Below, one piece after another: positions 19,003 through 27,879 of a stretch of 64,000 nucleotides of DNA. Where the stretch lies: contig CAIKMS010000032.1 in assembly GCA_903828595.1 (NCBI GenBank), forward strand, positions 1 to 64,000, in the 5' to 3' direction. The notes under the pieces were generated by a model. It did no database searches. It saw nothing but the letters and a program-made list of their open reading frames with translations, and was not told the origin of the DNA. Source of the DNA: an uncultured Pseudomonadota bacterium (lineage in GTDB: Bacteria > Pseudomonadota > Gammaproteobacteria > Steroidobacterales > Steroidobacteraceae). Position numbers and translations under genes: made by a program. How positions within the stretch are numbered: position 1 is the first letter of the stretch; each line of letters starts with the position of its first letter.

Positions 19003-19569
19003 ATGCCCATGACTGAGCATTACACCGTACCCACCGGAAAGCACCGGCATCGGGCACTCGTGATTCGTCTGATCGCCTTTGCTTTAGGCAGCTTTGCTTT
19101 TGGCTTTGCGCTTGTGCCGTTATATAGCGTGCTGTGCAAAGTCTGGGACACCGGAAATCGCTGGTACGGCACTCAAGCCAAACACGTAGTCGAACGCCCG
19201 GCCGTCGATCGTTGGGTCACCATCGAATTCCTGTCCAGCGTGCCCAACGCGGGCCACTGGGACTTTCGTTCGAATCTCACCGAACTGAAGGTTCACCCCG
19301 GCAAGCTCTATACGGCAACCTTTTTTGCTCATAACCTATCGCCGGTCGCCGTTGTCGCGCAGGCCGTACCCTCGATTGCACCCTCATCAGTTGCCAAGTA
19401 TTTTCAGAAAACCGAGTGTTTCTGCTTTAAGCCTCAGTACTTCGGCATTGATGAGGGCCGTGACATGACCGTGCGGTTTATCGTCGACCCGGACCTGCCG
19501 GCGGACGTGGATCGGATAACGCTTTCGTATTCTTTTTTCGACAGACCGCAGGTTGCTGCGGCAAACTAG
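19003..19569 (+). CDS. ctaG: Cytochrome c oxidase assembly protein CtaG/Cox11
   Basis: Cox11-type copper chaperone that delivers copper to CuB of subunit I. The 188-residue protein has one N-terminal membrane helix (about 20-42), a Cys just after it in PLYSVLCK, and the copper-binding CFCF motif in [12 protein letters not shown]. The C-terminal ITLSYSFFD strand is conserved. The segment after the first Cys ([11 protein letters not shown]) differs from the usual VTG-type sequence. A second ATG 6 nt downstream is also possible. It sits at its standard place between coxA and coxC. Confidence 0.93.
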   Translation: MPMTEHYTVPTGKHRHRALVIRLIAFALGSFAFGFALVPLYSVLCKVWDTGNRWYGTQAKHVVERPAVDRWVTIEFLSSVPNAGHWDFRSNLTELKVHPGKLYTATFFAHNLSPVAVVAQAVPSIAPSSVAKYFQKTECFCFKPQYFGIDEGRDMTVRFIVDPDLPADVDRITLSYSFFDRPQVAAAN

Positions 19570-19630
19570 GCAATGGGCGAAGGCCGTTAACCCCGGCACG
19601 CTGATACTTTTGGGACTTTAAGGAGCCGTC

Positions 19631-20530
19631 ATGGCAAACGCACACACACCCGCCGATCAAGGCAAATACTACGTACCCCACGGCAGTCCGTGGCCTTTCT
19701 TTGGCTCCGTTTCCTTGTTCGTGCTCATGCTGGGCGCCGCCCTGACTCTCGAGGGTAGCGACAGTATTCCCGGTAGCTATGTGCTGATGGCCGGCTTCGC
19801 CCTGATCTTTGTGCTGTTCTACGGCTGGTTCGGCAAGGTCATCGAAGAGAACCAGGCAGGAATGTACAACCTGGATGTGGATCGCTCGTTCCGTATGGGA
19901 ATGATGTGGTTCATCTTCTCGGAAGTCATGTTCTTTGCGGCGTTCTTCGGGGCGCTGTTCTATGCCCGTAATTTGTCCATTCCCTGGTTATCCGGTGAGG
20001 GTGCTAAACACGCCACCCATGCTTTGATTTGGGGTTCCTATGAGGGCGGTTGGCCAACCAACGGTCCGTTGAAGCTGGGCCCTCACGCTGACGGATCGTT
20101 CGAGAAAATGGATGCCGTAGGTCTCCCTGCGATTAACACCCTGTTGCTTCTTACTTCAGGCGTTACGATTACCGTTGCCCATCACGCCTTGCGCGCTGGC
20201 AACCGAGCTGTGCTTTCGATCTTTTTGGCACTGACCTTCATTCTGGGTTTCATCTTCGTAGGTTGCCAGGCTCTGGAGTATCACGAGGCTTACACCGAGC
20301 GTGGCCTGCAGTTGGGCACCGGCATCTACGGCTCAACCTTCTTTATGCTCACCGGTTTCCACGGTCTGCACGTGACGATCGGCGCGATCATGCTCACGGT
20401 TATTTGGTTGCGCACGCTGAAAGGCCATTTCACTGCCGACAACCACTTCGCGTTTGAAGCCGTTGCCTGGTACTGGCACTTCGTTGACGTGGTCTGGCTG
20501 GGATTGTTCGTATTCGTGTACTGGCTCTAA
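19631..20530 (+). CDS. coxC: Cytochrome c oxidase subunit III
   Basis: Subunit III of the aa3 oxidase, 299 residues with about seven transmembrane segments. Family signatures include MGMMWFIFSEVMFFAAFFG, ALEYHEA and AVAWYWHFVDVVWL near the C-terminus. It stabilises the oxidase and its proton pathway. AAGGAG precedes the ATG by 6 nt. A strong terminator follows, closing the coxB-A-small ORF-ctaG-coxC transcript. Confidence 0.97.
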   Translation: MANAHTPADQGKYYVPHGSPWPFFGSVSLFVLMLGAALTLEGSDSIPGSYVLMAGFALIFVLFYGWFGKVIEENQAGMYNLDVDRSFRMGMMWFIFSEVMFFAAFFGALFYARNLSIPWLSGEGAKHATHALIWGSYEGGWPTNGPLKLGPHADGSFEKMDAVGLPAINTLLLLTSGVTITVAHHALRAGNRAVLSIFLALTFILGFIFVGCQALEYHEAYTERGLQLGTGIYGSTFFMLTGFHGLHVTIGAIMLTVIWLRTLKGHFTADNHFAFEAVAWYWHFVDVVWLGLFVFVYWL

Positions 20531-20551
20531 AGCCACACAACGTACAGGACT

Positions 20552-20588
20552 AAAAAGGCCCGGTAGTTTCGACTACCGGGCCTTTTTT
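20552..20588 (+). terminator. Strong, possibly bidirectional terminator after coxC
   Basis: An 11-bp perfect stem (20557-20567 with 20572-20582) closes a TTCG tetraloop. Six Ts follow at 20583-20588 and five As precede at 20552-20556, so it can also stop transcription from the convergent DUF2909 gene on the minus strand. Confidence 0.95.
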
Positions 20589-20641
20589 ATTACTGCACCG
20601 ACCGCAGACGCAGCCGATACCTAATATAATAACGTCGCGGT

Positions 20642-20878
20642 TCAGCCACCAACTGGATGCGGGTGAATCAAGCCGGTCCACCAGGCCAGCAGGATCAGCA
20701 GAAACAAGCACACCGATAGAGCTATACGCCAAGTGAGAGCTCGCAGCATTTTGGCTGATTTTTGCTGATCATCTACGCCACCGCGCGATGAGCTTAAGTG
20801 CATCAAGGCTGTACCTAGATTGAAGATGATCAAAATGAATACGCCGACAACACCGAGTTTAATCAGTTCCACTACCAT
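20642..20878 (-). CDS. Twin transmembrane protein (DUF2909 family)
   Basis: A 78-residue protein with two hydrophobic helices (about 5-25 and 52-72) joined by a polar loop, matching the DUF2909 twin transmembrane proteins found beside cytochrome oxidase genes. GAGGAG directly abuts the ATG at 20878 and lies 6 nt before a GTG two codons in (20872), so GTG may be the true start. It is divergent from SURF1 and convergent with coxC. The function is not known; context suggests oxidase assembly. Confidence 0.78.
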   Translation of the reverse strand: MVVELIKLGVVGVFILIIFNLGTALMHLSSSRGGVDDQQKSAKMLRALTWRIALSVCLFLLILLAWWTGLIHPHPVGG

Positions 20879-20910
20879 CTCCTCAATTAGAACCTTAATG
20901 TAGTACTGCC

Positions 20911-21624
20911 GTGCCAAGTCCGCAATTAACTCGTCAATTTCGTCCCAGCCTCAGTGGAAGCTTGATCACTTTGATCGGCTTAGTTTTCCTATGCAGCCTG
21001 GGCTTTTGGCAGGTTTCACGCTTTCAGCAAAAACAGGCGTTGTGGACGGCCTTCGCCCGAGGCTCCGATGCCCTGATTGCATTGCCGCGAGCGGCAACTC
21101 CCCCGGCGCGCTACAGCCATGTCCAGGTCTCCGGACGGTTTTTGAGTGAACGGCAATTTTTACTGGACAGCATGACGCACGGTAGTGAGTCTGGTTATCG
21201 AGTCTTGGTGCCACTTGAAACCGATCTGGGCCCCACTGTTTTAGTGGACCGTGGTTGGGTGCCGCGACGCTCAACCGGAAAAACTCCGGACTTGACGCTG
21301 ACCACCGAGGTTGTGCACCTCACCGGACGAATGGATCTTTTGCCGAGCCGAGGAATTAATCTGCCAGACACAGTCTCGCACGATTGGCCGCGCTTAATGA
21401 ATTATCCGAGAATGGATGCCTTAGAGCGTGCCTTAGGCCGTCCGTTATATCCCCAGATACTGTTACTCGATCCACATGCGCCAGACGGGTTTATCCGAGA
21501 CTGGCATGCTCCCGGGTTACCACCAGAACAACATCTAGGCTATGCGGTTACTTGGTTCACTTGCGCCCTGACGTTATTGGGTCTTTACATTTACCGATCA
21601 CGACGAGTGGTGACCTTATCTTGA
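20911..21624 (+). CDS. SURF1 family cytochrome oxidase biogenesis protein
   Basis: A 237-residue inner-membrane protein with a helix at each end (about 14-35 and 210-230) around a periplasmic domain, the SURF1 topology. The motifs GFWQVSRFQQK after the first helix, VSGRFL, and VLVDRGWVP are family signatures. SURF1 assists heme A insertion into subunit I. It starts with GTG, and its stop overlaps the start of the next gene (TTGA). Confidence 0.93.
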   Translation: MPSPQLTRQFRPSLSGSLITLIGLVFLCSLGFWQVSRFQQKQALWTAFARGSDALIALPRAATPPARYSHVQVSGRFLSERQFLLDSMTHGSESGYRVLVPLETDLGPTVLVDRGWVPRRSTGKTPDLTLTTEVVHLTGRMDLLPSRGINLPDTVSHDWPRLMNYPRMDALERALGRPLYPQILLLDPHAPDGFIRDWHAPGLPPEQHLGYAVTWFTCALTLLGLYIYRSRRVVTLS

Positions 21625-22220
21625 ACAAAGCAGCGCGTACCAAAACTCAAAGCCGATGGCAGCTAGTCGGACTGGCGACTTTATTCTTTGGGCCGTTGGC
21701 TCTGGCGTTTTTGTTGTACTACGGGCTGCCCGGTATCCGGCCCACGGCCACAGCCAATCACGGCGAATTAATCAGCCCAGCGCGCCCGCTACCTCGGCTG
21801 ATGTTAAAAGACTCGCTGGACCGAAACGTTCCCGATGATGTGTTCATTAATCACTGGTCCCTGGTTTGGCTAGGCCCAGGGCAGTGTGATGCCAGCTGTC
21901 AGGACGGACTGAAGACAACGGCAGTAGTTCGACAGCTTTTGGGTAAAGATGCGTCGCGTATTCAGCGCGTTTTCCTGTATTCAGGGACGCCGCCTGATAG
22001 CGCGCTGATAACAGCACAGACCAGTGCGCTCTTAGTAATCCATGCTGACGACAATGACGCGAAGGCGTTGCTGGACCAGTTCCCAAAGGACGCAGCGGGA
22101 CATATTTACATTATTGATCCGCACGGGAATCTGATGATGCGATATCCGTCGGGAACGGATATCCGTCAGGGGTTTTTGGACGACATGAAGCGTCTGTTGA
22201 AATACTCGCACATCGGTTAA
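21621..22220 (+). CDS. Sco/thioredoxin-like membrane-anchored protein, probable oxidase assembly factor
   Basis: A 199-residue protein with one N-terminal membrane helix (about 12-35) and a periplasmic thioredoxin-like domain. The segment LVWLGPGQCDASCQDGL carries a CxxxC pair where Sco1/SenC proteins bind copper, and HIYIIDPHGNLMMRYP resembles the late Sco strand. The overall match to Sco is weak. The only standard start is TTG 21621, overlapping the SURF1 stop; a longer frame reads backward through SURF1 and is not credible. Position between SURF1 and ctaA supports an assembly role. Confidence 0.72.
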   Translation: MNKAARTKTQSRWQLVGLATLFFGPLALAFLLYYGLPGIRPTATANHGELISPARPLPRLMLKDSLDRNVPDDVFINHWSLVWLGPGQCDASCQDGLKTTAVVRQLLGKDASRIQRVFLYSGTPPDSALITAQTSALLVIHADDNDAKALLDQFPKDAAGHIYIIDPHGNLMMRYPSGTDIRQGFLDDMKRLLKYSHIG

Positions 22221-22239
22221 GTCGCGGAGTCACGGTTAA

Positions 22240-23268
22240 ATGCCTACGATCAACTCCTCCCTGTCACTGGTTTGGTTCAGACGTGCAGCTTTGCTAGGCG
22301 CTTTGTTAGCTCTGGTTGTCATCGTTATGGGTGCGTGGGTTCGGCTGACGGCCGCTGGGCTGGGCTGTCCGGATTGGCCTGGCTGTTATGGACATTTGCA
22401 TCCAGCCTCAGCCGTGGCGGAAGCGGCGGCCATCAATGTGGCGCATCCTTCGCATCCTTTTGACTACGGTAAGGCTTTGCGCGAGATGGTGCATCGGTAT
22501 GCAGCAACAACGCTGGGCTTGATTATTGTCGGTCTGGTCATCGCCTCGGTGATTAACCGACGCGTGAACGGACAGCCACGGTGGCTGCCTTGGGTGTTAC
22601 TGAGTGTCGTGTGCCTGCAAGGGCTATTAGGCGCGTTAACCGTCACCAAACTCGTTGCGCCCCCCATTGTCACGCTGCACCTCACAGGTGGTTTAACCAC
22701 GCTTTCGCTTTTATGGTGGCTATCGTTGAACCGACCCGTACGGGCACTGAGCGCTGTAGAAAAGCGTTTACGCCCGGCGGTCGTGGTAGCGCTACTGGCG
22801 TTGATCATGCAAATACTGTTAGGTGGCTGGACTAGTACAAACTACGCGGCAACCGCCTGCCCAGACTTTCCTACCTGCCAGGGCAGCTTTGCGCCGAAGG
22901 CTGACTTTGCGTCAGGCTTTGTGCTCTGGCGCGGCCTGAATCAGGATTACGAGGGTGGCGTGCTCTCGCCTGAAGCGCGTGTAGCCATACATTGGACCCA
23001 TCGCGGTGGAGCGGTGGTAGTCGGGTTAACGCTACTGATCGTAAGCCTGGTCACGTTCTTGCGCTCCACACACCGTACGACCCGGTGGGCAGCGGCAGCG
23101 GTCATCATGGCTGTGGGCCTGCAATGGCTCATCGGTATGAATCTGATTTGGCAGGGTTTCCCATTGTGGTTGGGTACATCCCATAACGCAGGGGCCGCCA
23201 TACTGTTGCTTTGTACGCTGACACTGCTGCGCGCCTTAACGCCCATGGCGCCGTCGGCCGAACGGTAG
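22240..23268 (+). CDS. ctaA: Heme A synthase
   Basis: CtaA/Cox15 oxidises the C8 methyl of heme O to give heme A. The 342-residue protein has eight predicted helices in two four-helix halves, with the expected His residues in MVHRYAATTLG, HLTGGLTTL, WTHRGGAVVVG and SHNAGAAILL. The second half carries the Cys pair CPDFPTCQG. GGAG lies upstream of the ATG. It precedes ctaB, which supplies its substrate. Confidence 0.95.
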   Translation: MPTINSSLSLVWFRRAALLGALLALVVIVMGAWVRLTAAGLGCPDWPGCYGHLHPASAVAEAAAINVAHPSHPFDYGKALREMVHRYAATTLGLIIVGLVIASVINRRVNGQPRWLPWVLLSVVCLQGLLGALTVTKLVAPPIVTLHLTGGLTTLSLLWWLSLNRPVRALSAVEKRLRPAVVVALLALIMQILLGGWTSTNYAATACPDFPTCQGSFAPKADFASGFVLWRGLNQDYEGGVLSPEARVAIHWTHRGGAVVVGLTLLIVSLVTFLRSTHRTTRWAAAAVIMAVGLQWLIGMNLIWQGFPLWLGTSHNAGAAILLLCTLTLLRALTPMAPSAER

Positions 23269-23360
23269 CAGAGCGGGTTAGTAGCGTGGTTGGGTCTGCG
23301 ATCTTTGGCGGCGCATGCTAGTCTTTGCGCCTGGTTTCACCCGTTTTCGGAGATTATCCC

Positions 23361-24272
23361 TTGTCCGGCATGCTAGAGGCTGAATCGCTGCAGGCCGCCA
23401 AGAAACCTTTGTGGCGGGAGTACTATCAGCTGACCAAGCCTAGGGTCGTGCTGCTCATCGCTTTCACTGCCGTAGTCGGCATGTTTTTGGCGACGCCGGC
23501 CCTGCCTCCGCTAAATGCATTGATCTTTGGCACCTTAGGCATTTGGCTGGCCGCCGCCTCGGCGGCGGCTATTAATCATGTCATCGACAGTCGTATTGAT
23601 GCGGTGATGGCCAGAACCCGTCATCGCCCCATGCCCACGGGTAGCTTGAGCGAGTCGCAAGCGCTCACCTTTGCCTTTATGCTCGGTGCGGCCTCAATGA
23701 CCGTGCTGGTGTTTCTGGTCAATCCGCTCACGGCGCTGTTGTCGTTCATCTCCCTCATAGGCTATGCCATCGTTTACACGATGTGGCTTAAGCGGGCGAC
23801 CCCACAAAATATTGTCATCGGTGGAGCCGCCGGCGCCGCTCCACCCGTACTAGGCTGGGCAGCGGTTACTAACACGATAGATCCCAACGCTCTGCTCTTA
23901 TTTCTGATCATTTTCACTTGGACGCCGCCCCATTTTTGGGCGCTAGCTATTGCCCGACGTGATGAGTACGCGCGAGTCGGCATCCCGATGTTGCCCGTGA
24001 CCCACGGGGTGGCGTTTACCCGTCTGCATATTCAGTTTTATACGGTTTTGTTGTGTCTAGTCACCTTACTGCCGGTGCTGACTGGAATGGCGGGGCTGAT
24101 TTATCTAGCCGCGGCGCTGGTTCTGAATGCGATTTTCCTGTTCTATGCTTGGTCGCTACGCGCCGAACAGCGGGTTGAATTACCCATGAAGACGTTTCGA
24201 TATTCCATCACCTATTTAGGTGTTTTGTTTGCGGCACTGTTGATCGATCACTATCTACGTATCGCTTTTTAA
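23361..24272 (+). CDS. ctaB: Protoheme IX farnesyltransferase (heme O synthase)
   Basis: CtaB/CyoE transfers a farnesyl group to heme B. The UbiA-type motif [19 protein letters not shown] and the later [19 protein letters not shown] are intact, with eight or nine membrane segments. I chose TTG 23361 (303 residues) because GGAG lies 8 nt upstream; the ATG at 23370 is also possible, and a TTG at 23325 lacks an RBS. It completes heme A supply for the oxidase encoded upstream. Confidence 0.94.
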   Translation: MSGMLEAESLQAAKKPLWREYYQLTKPRVVLLIAFTAVVGMFLATPALPPLNALIFGTLGIWLAAASAAAINHVIDSRIDAVMARTRHRPMPTGSLSESQALTFAFMLGAASMTVLVFLVNPLTALLSFISLIGYAIVYTMWLKRATPQNIVIGGAAGAAPPVLGWAAVTNTIDPNALLLFLIIFTWTPPHFWALAIARRDEYARVGIPMLPVTHGVAFTRLHIQFYTVLLCLVTLLPVLTGMAGLIYLAAALVLNAIFLFYAWSLRAEQRVELPMKTFRYSITYLGVLFAALLIDHYLRIAF

Positions 24273-24334
24273 TACCCGCAGCCCTTTTGCAGGGCTGATG
24301 GAGTGGGTTGATTTGAGAGCCGAAGGTATCGTGT

Positions 24335-24811
24335 ATGTCAATTGATACTAGCCGTCCACCACTACCGCCATTCACCGTAGACACCGCCACACAAAAAGTG
24401 CGCGCGGCTGAAGATGCCTGGAATAGCCGTGATCCGCAGCGAGTGGCACTGGCCTATACCGTTGACAGCCGCTGGCGTAATCGCGCGGAGTTTTTTAGCG
24501 GCCGTCAGGCCATAGCGGATTTTTTGCAGCGCAAATGGTCCAAAGAATTGGACTATCGCTTAATCAAGGAACTTTGGGCGCACGATGCCGCGCGTATCGC
24601 CGTACGTTTTGCTTACGAATGGCATGACGTGCACGGCCAGTGGTACCGCTCTTACGGAAATGAGAACTGGGAATTCAGCCCCCAAGGTCTGATGCACACG
24701 CGCCATGCCAGTATCAATGATCTGATGATTTCAGAGAATGACCGGCGGCTACTGTGGCCCGCGGGCCGGCGCCCGGATGACCACCCGTCACTCACTGAGC
24801 TAGGCTTCTAG
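24335..24811 (+). CDS. DUF1348 family (SnoaL/NTF2-like) protein
   Basis: A 158-residue single-domain protein whose sequence, including [19 protein letters not shown] and [19 protein letters not shown], matches DUF1348, a family with the NTF2-like cone fold. The biochemical role is unknown. It is 62 nt after ctaB and convergent with the metallo-hydrolase gene that ends 11 nt away. It may be cotranscribed with ctaB, but nothing links it to heme synthesis. Confidence 0.88.
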   Translation: MSIDTSRPPLPPFTVDTATQKVRAAEDAWNSRDPQRVALAYTVDSRWRNRAEFFSGRQAIADFLQRKWSKELDYRLIKELWAHDAARIAVRFAYEWHDVHGQWYRSYGNENWEFSPQGLMHTRHASINDLMISENDRRLLWPAGRRPDDHPSLTELGF

Positions 24812-24822
24812 AGGCTTATCGC

Positions 24823-25494
24823 TCAACGCCCCGGCCCTTGGAGGGCCCGGTCAGAAACATAAGGGTTCGATAGCCGCTCTGCGCCAAAGCTGGACATACC
24901 ACCATGGCCCGGAAGGAATCGTACGTCGTCGCCTAGTGAAAAAAGCGTTTGTCGTATCGAATGAATCAAAGTCGCGTGGTGACCGCCGGGGAAGTCCGTG
25001 CGCCCTATGGATCCGGCAAAAATGACATCCCCGACTAGAGCCAATCGCGACGGCTCATGAAAGAAAACCACATGTCCCGGGGTATGCCCAGGGCAGTGAT
25101 GCACCTGTAGCTCCAAACTCCCTAGCGTTACGACGTCACCCTGCTTAAGCCAGCGGTCAGGCACAAAACTTTCACCGTGCGCAAAACCGAATTGACGAGC
25201 CTGCTCTGGCATGGCGTCGATCCAGAACTGATCTGCCTCATGCGGACCTTCAACCGGCACGGCCAGTCGGCGCTGCAGTTCAGCAGTAGCTCCCGCGTGA
25301 TCCAGATGCGCGTGAGTGATCAGGATTTTTTCGATCGTCACTGCGTGCGCTTTAGCCAGCTGCAAAATACCGTCTGGGTTACCCCCCGGGTCGACAACGG
25401 CCGCTTTTAAGGTCGTGGTATCCCAAATCAGCGAGCAGTTTTGCTCGAAGGCCGTCACCGGAAAAACAATCAGGGCCAATGTCGACGCAGTCAT
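24823..25494 (-). CDS. MBL-fold metallo-hydrolase, glyoxalase II-like
   Basis: From ATG 25494 (AGAGGA 9 nt upstream) the product is 223 residues of metallo-beta-lactamase fold. The metal motif THAHLDHAG (H61, H63, D65, H66) is complete, followed by HHCPGHTPGHVVFF, the bridging Asp region LVGDVIFAGSIGRTD, and FLPGHG. This set is typical of YcbL-type hydroxyacylglutathione hydrolases. The substrate is not proven. The longer frame (to 25683) overlaps the divergent HIT gene. Confidence 0.92.
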   Translation of the reverse strand: MTASTLALIVFPVTAFEQNCSLIWDTTTLKAAVVDPGGNPDGILQLAKAHAVTIEKILITHAHLDHAGATAELQRRLAVPVEGPHEADQFWIDAMPEQARQFGFAHGESFVPDRWLKQGDVVTLGSLELQVHHCPGHTPGHVVFFHEPSRLALVGDVIFAGSIGRTDFPGGHHATLIHSIRQTLFSLGDDVRFLPGHGGMSSFGAERLSNPYVSDRALQGPGR

Positions 25495-25602
25495 CGTCAA
25501 AATCCTCTTGCGGCTATTCACCATGCGCCGCGATGCGATGGTCGCAACGCTTACCTGAAGCCTGTAATAATAACGCGCATCGTCTCTAGGATAAGAGCAG
25601 TC

Positions 25603-26028
25603 ATGGCCTACGATCCCAACAATCCTTTTGCCCGCATCCTGCGTGGAGAAATCCCCTGCATTCGCCTGTTTGAAGATGAGCACACGCTAGCCTTCATGGA
25701 CATCATGCCCCAAGCAGACGGACACGCGCTGATCGTGCCCAAGGTCGCTGGTGAAGATTTGCTCGATACACCGGCTAGTTCACTGAGTGCCGCGATCAGC
25801 ACGGCTCAGCGCATTGCGCGGGCCGTGGATCAGGCGTTTAGTCCTAAGGGAATTATATTGACGCAGTTCAGCCGGCCAGCGGCAGGGCAAACGGTGTTCC
25901 ATCTGCACTTTCACGTGATTCCGGTCTATGAGGCTACGGCCATGCGCAATCATGCTAGGCAGCAGGCCGATCTGACCGTACTTGAAAGCCAGGCCAGTCG
26001 CATTCGCGCGGCACTGGATAAGCTCTAA
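25603..26028 (+). CDS. HIT family nucleotide-binding protein
   Basis: A 141-residue histidine-triad protein. The HxHxH motif HLHFHVIP has H100, H102 and H104, and DIMPQADGHALIVPK is the usual upstream signature. HIT proteins hydrolyse nucleotidyl substrates such as AMP-lysine or Ap4A. The frame is open further upstream, but MAYDPNNPFARIL at 25603 is the conserved start. It is divergent from the metallo-hydrolase gene. Confidence 0.92.
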   Translation: MAYDPNNPFARILRGEIPCIRLFEDEHTLAFMDIMPQADGHALIVPKVAGEDLLDTPASSLSAAISTAQRIARAVDQAFSPKGIILTQFSRPAAGQTVFHLHFHVIPVYEATAMRNHARQQADLTVLESQASRIRAALDKL

Positions 26029-26079
26029 GCGTCTCAGGTTGCCTGGCTAAGGGGGTTTTAGGCTGGATCTAAGCTGGGT

Positions 26080-27336
26080 TTAGCCTATCGTTTTTGATAC
26101 CGGTACCGAGTAGTTGCTTTCCACCCCGTTGGTATCAAAAGCAGTGACTACAAAGTAATAGGTACCAGCCGGTAGCGCACTCAGTGCGTAACTGGTTAAC
26201 GCCGCATTAGTCACTGAGACACTGTTGGGATAGCTGCCGGCCTGCTTGCCATAGTAAATCCTAAAGCCCGCCAAGTTGGTCAATGCACTGTTATCAGTAC
26301 GCTGCGTGGGAGCCACCCAAGACAGGGTGGCTGAACCGGAGACCGGTGCCACTACCGTCAATACAAAGGACGGCAGGCTAGCGCTGGTAAATCCGTTGGA
26401 TACGCTGATGGTAATGGTGGATTGTGAGCCGCCAGCGGACTGGGGCGGCGTACCGGTCAAACTACCCGTGGTAGGGTCAAAGCTAGCCCAGGACGGCAGG
26501 CCGGTCACCTTAAACGCCAGGCTCATGCCACTGGCCGTAGCAGTTGGGCGAAACGCGTAGGCACTACCTACCTGCGCGGTGGTACTGGGTTTACCGGCAA
26601 TAGTGGGCGCGCTGGGGGCAGAGACGGACAGAGCAAAGGGTGGCAGTGCCGCCTCGGCCGTGGCATCGGTAACGCTGATCACGATATTTGAATACGTGCC
26701 CACGGATCCGGCCGGCGGCGTCCCCGCCAACGTCCCGGTCGCGGCATTAAACGTAAGCCAAGCTGGCGCATTCGTGACACGAAAGGTCAGCGCGCTGCTG
26801 GCAACCTTAGCCGTTGCCACCGGGCGAAACGACCAACTCACTCCTTCGACGGCCGCGGTGATCGGTGAGCCGCTTAAGGTGAGTGCACCGGTGGCTGATG
26901 AAGGAGTCACACTGCTGGCGTCGGCGATAACCTGTAAAGAAAAATGGGGACCAGGACTGCTCACCACGCCATCGGTGGCGACCACGTGGATATTATTGTA
27001 ATCACCGATATCCACCACCGAAGGCGTGCCGCTAACCTCCCCGGTGACACTGTCAACACTTAAGAAGGCCGGCCCATTCATCAGCATAAAAGCCAATGGC
27101 TTACCGTCGGTCGAGCCCGCCGTCGGCGTAAATTTGAACGAGTGACCCACGCTGATTTTGGTCACGGCGGGTACTCCGGACACGACCACCGCGGGGATGG
27201 GCGCTGATACCGAGGCAGGCACCGCGGAAGAGGCGAGCGAGTTAGGTTGGACGTTTTCGTTACAGGCAGTAAGCCCTGCCAGTAAACCCAGCATCAGCAC
27301 CAACCGACCGAGGCGAAATGCGTTTGTTTTTGACAT
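26080..27336 (-). CDS. Lipoprotein with Ig-like repeats and a fibronectin type III domain
   Basis: A 418-residue exported protein. The signal ends in the lipobox GLTAC with Cys25. Three repeats of about 90 residues follow (about 45-135, 145-235, 240-330), each with an F[KR]PTA/F-type strand and a signature like FDPTTGSLTGTPP, typical of putative-Ig (He_PIG) domains. The C-terminal 90 residues look like a fibronectin type III domain (LSWVAPTQRTD, YYFVVTAFD). Likely a cell-surface adhesin or matrix protein. The ATG at 27336 has GGAGG 8 nt upstream. The 5' leader contains a c-di-GMP-I riboswitch, so expression should follow c-di-GMP. Confidence 0.85.
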   Translation of the reverse strand: MSKTNAFRLGRLVLMLGLLAGLTACNENVQPNSLASSAVPASVSAPIPAVVVSGVPAVTKISVGHSFKFTPTAGSTDGKPLAFMLMNGPAFLSVDSVTGEVSGTPSVVDIGDYNNIHVVATDGVVSSPGPHFSLQVIADASSVTPSSATGALTLSGSPITAAVEGVSWSFRPVATAKVASSALTFRVTNAPAWLTFNAATGTLAGTPPAGSVGTYSNIVISVTDATAEAALPPFALSVSAPSAPTIAGKPSTTAQVGSAYAFRPTATASGMSLAFKVTGLPSWASFDPTTGSLTGTPPQSAGGSQSTITISVSNGFTSASLPSFVLTVVAPVSGSATLSWVAPTQRTDNSALTNLAGFRIYYGKQAGSYPNSVSVTNAALTSYALSALPAGTYYFVVTAFDTNGVESNYSVPVSKTIG

Positions 27337-27404
27337 AACTCCAACCTCCCGTATAGGCAAGGGCTGGAGTCCGCGCACAGGCGGCCGAAAAGACAGGCCG
27401 CGTG

Positions 27405-27499
27405 CAAGGCCCTCTTTCGCATCTCCGGCGGCTCCGCTGTCTTCGCAATCACGAAGACCGGTGGCTTTGCGTCCCCGCCTCACGACGGGTATGCCCTTG
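27405..27499 (-). promoter_or_regulatory. Cyclic-di-GMP-I (GEMM-I) riboswitch in the lipoprotein leader
   Basis: On the minus strand the core GGGACGCAAAGCC (plus 27463-27475), a hallmark of the class I c-di-GMP aptamer, follows a six-pair P2 helix (27474-27479 with 27484-27489) closed by a GTGA (GNRA) tetraloop. The strand before P2 reads GGGCATACC, like the usual GGCAAACC. P3 is a hairpin with arms 27439-27445 and 27452-27458, followed by GGAGCCGCCGG. A short P1 (CAAGG/CCTTG) closes the aptamer. It lies 70-160 nt upstream of the lipoprotein ATG. Whether it turns expression on or off is not decided by the sequence. Confidence 0.88.
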
Positions 27500-27879
27500 T
27501 CACTCTGCAAAAAAGTCATCTAACCGATGAAACCAACGCGCAGGACGCATGGATTTCATGAGCACGCAGTGTAGAAAATGGTCTGCGTGGCGAGCAATGC
27601 TTAGTGAGGAGTTTCTTCGCGCACTCGATCACACTTTGAACAATAACTCGCGCGAATTTAACGGTAATGGTCAAAACAGCCTCATTTTTTACATAACAAA
27701 GATTTCACTGCGCGTGTCTTTAGTTAAACCGCAAAAGCAGACTACGGAGGGATAGCAAGACGCTCAACCCGTGGCGGTGTGCGAAATTGGCGACAAACTC
27801 GACTTGGGATTAAATGAATTCATCGGTATGCAACGCGCGCGTAGCGCTGCCGTAATCGTCTTGAATCAGACTGACCCTT
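27500..27879. other. Intergenic region upstream of the riboswitch
   Basis: About 380 bp that should hold the minus-strand promoter of the riboswitch-lipoprotein transcript. It is more AT-rich than its surroundings around 27640-27735. A 68-codon plus-strand frame at 27549-27755 has no RBS and no recognisable family. I could not assign a confident -35/-10 pair. Confidence 0.4.

Noticed and set aside
24279-24297. Hairpin CAGCCC/GGGCTG after ctaB as a terminator
   Set aside because: Short stem and no T-run; transcription may continue into the DUF1348 gene.
27549-27755. 68-codon plus-strand frame before the small helical protein
   Set aside because: No RBS, AT-rich and unlike neighbouring proteins.
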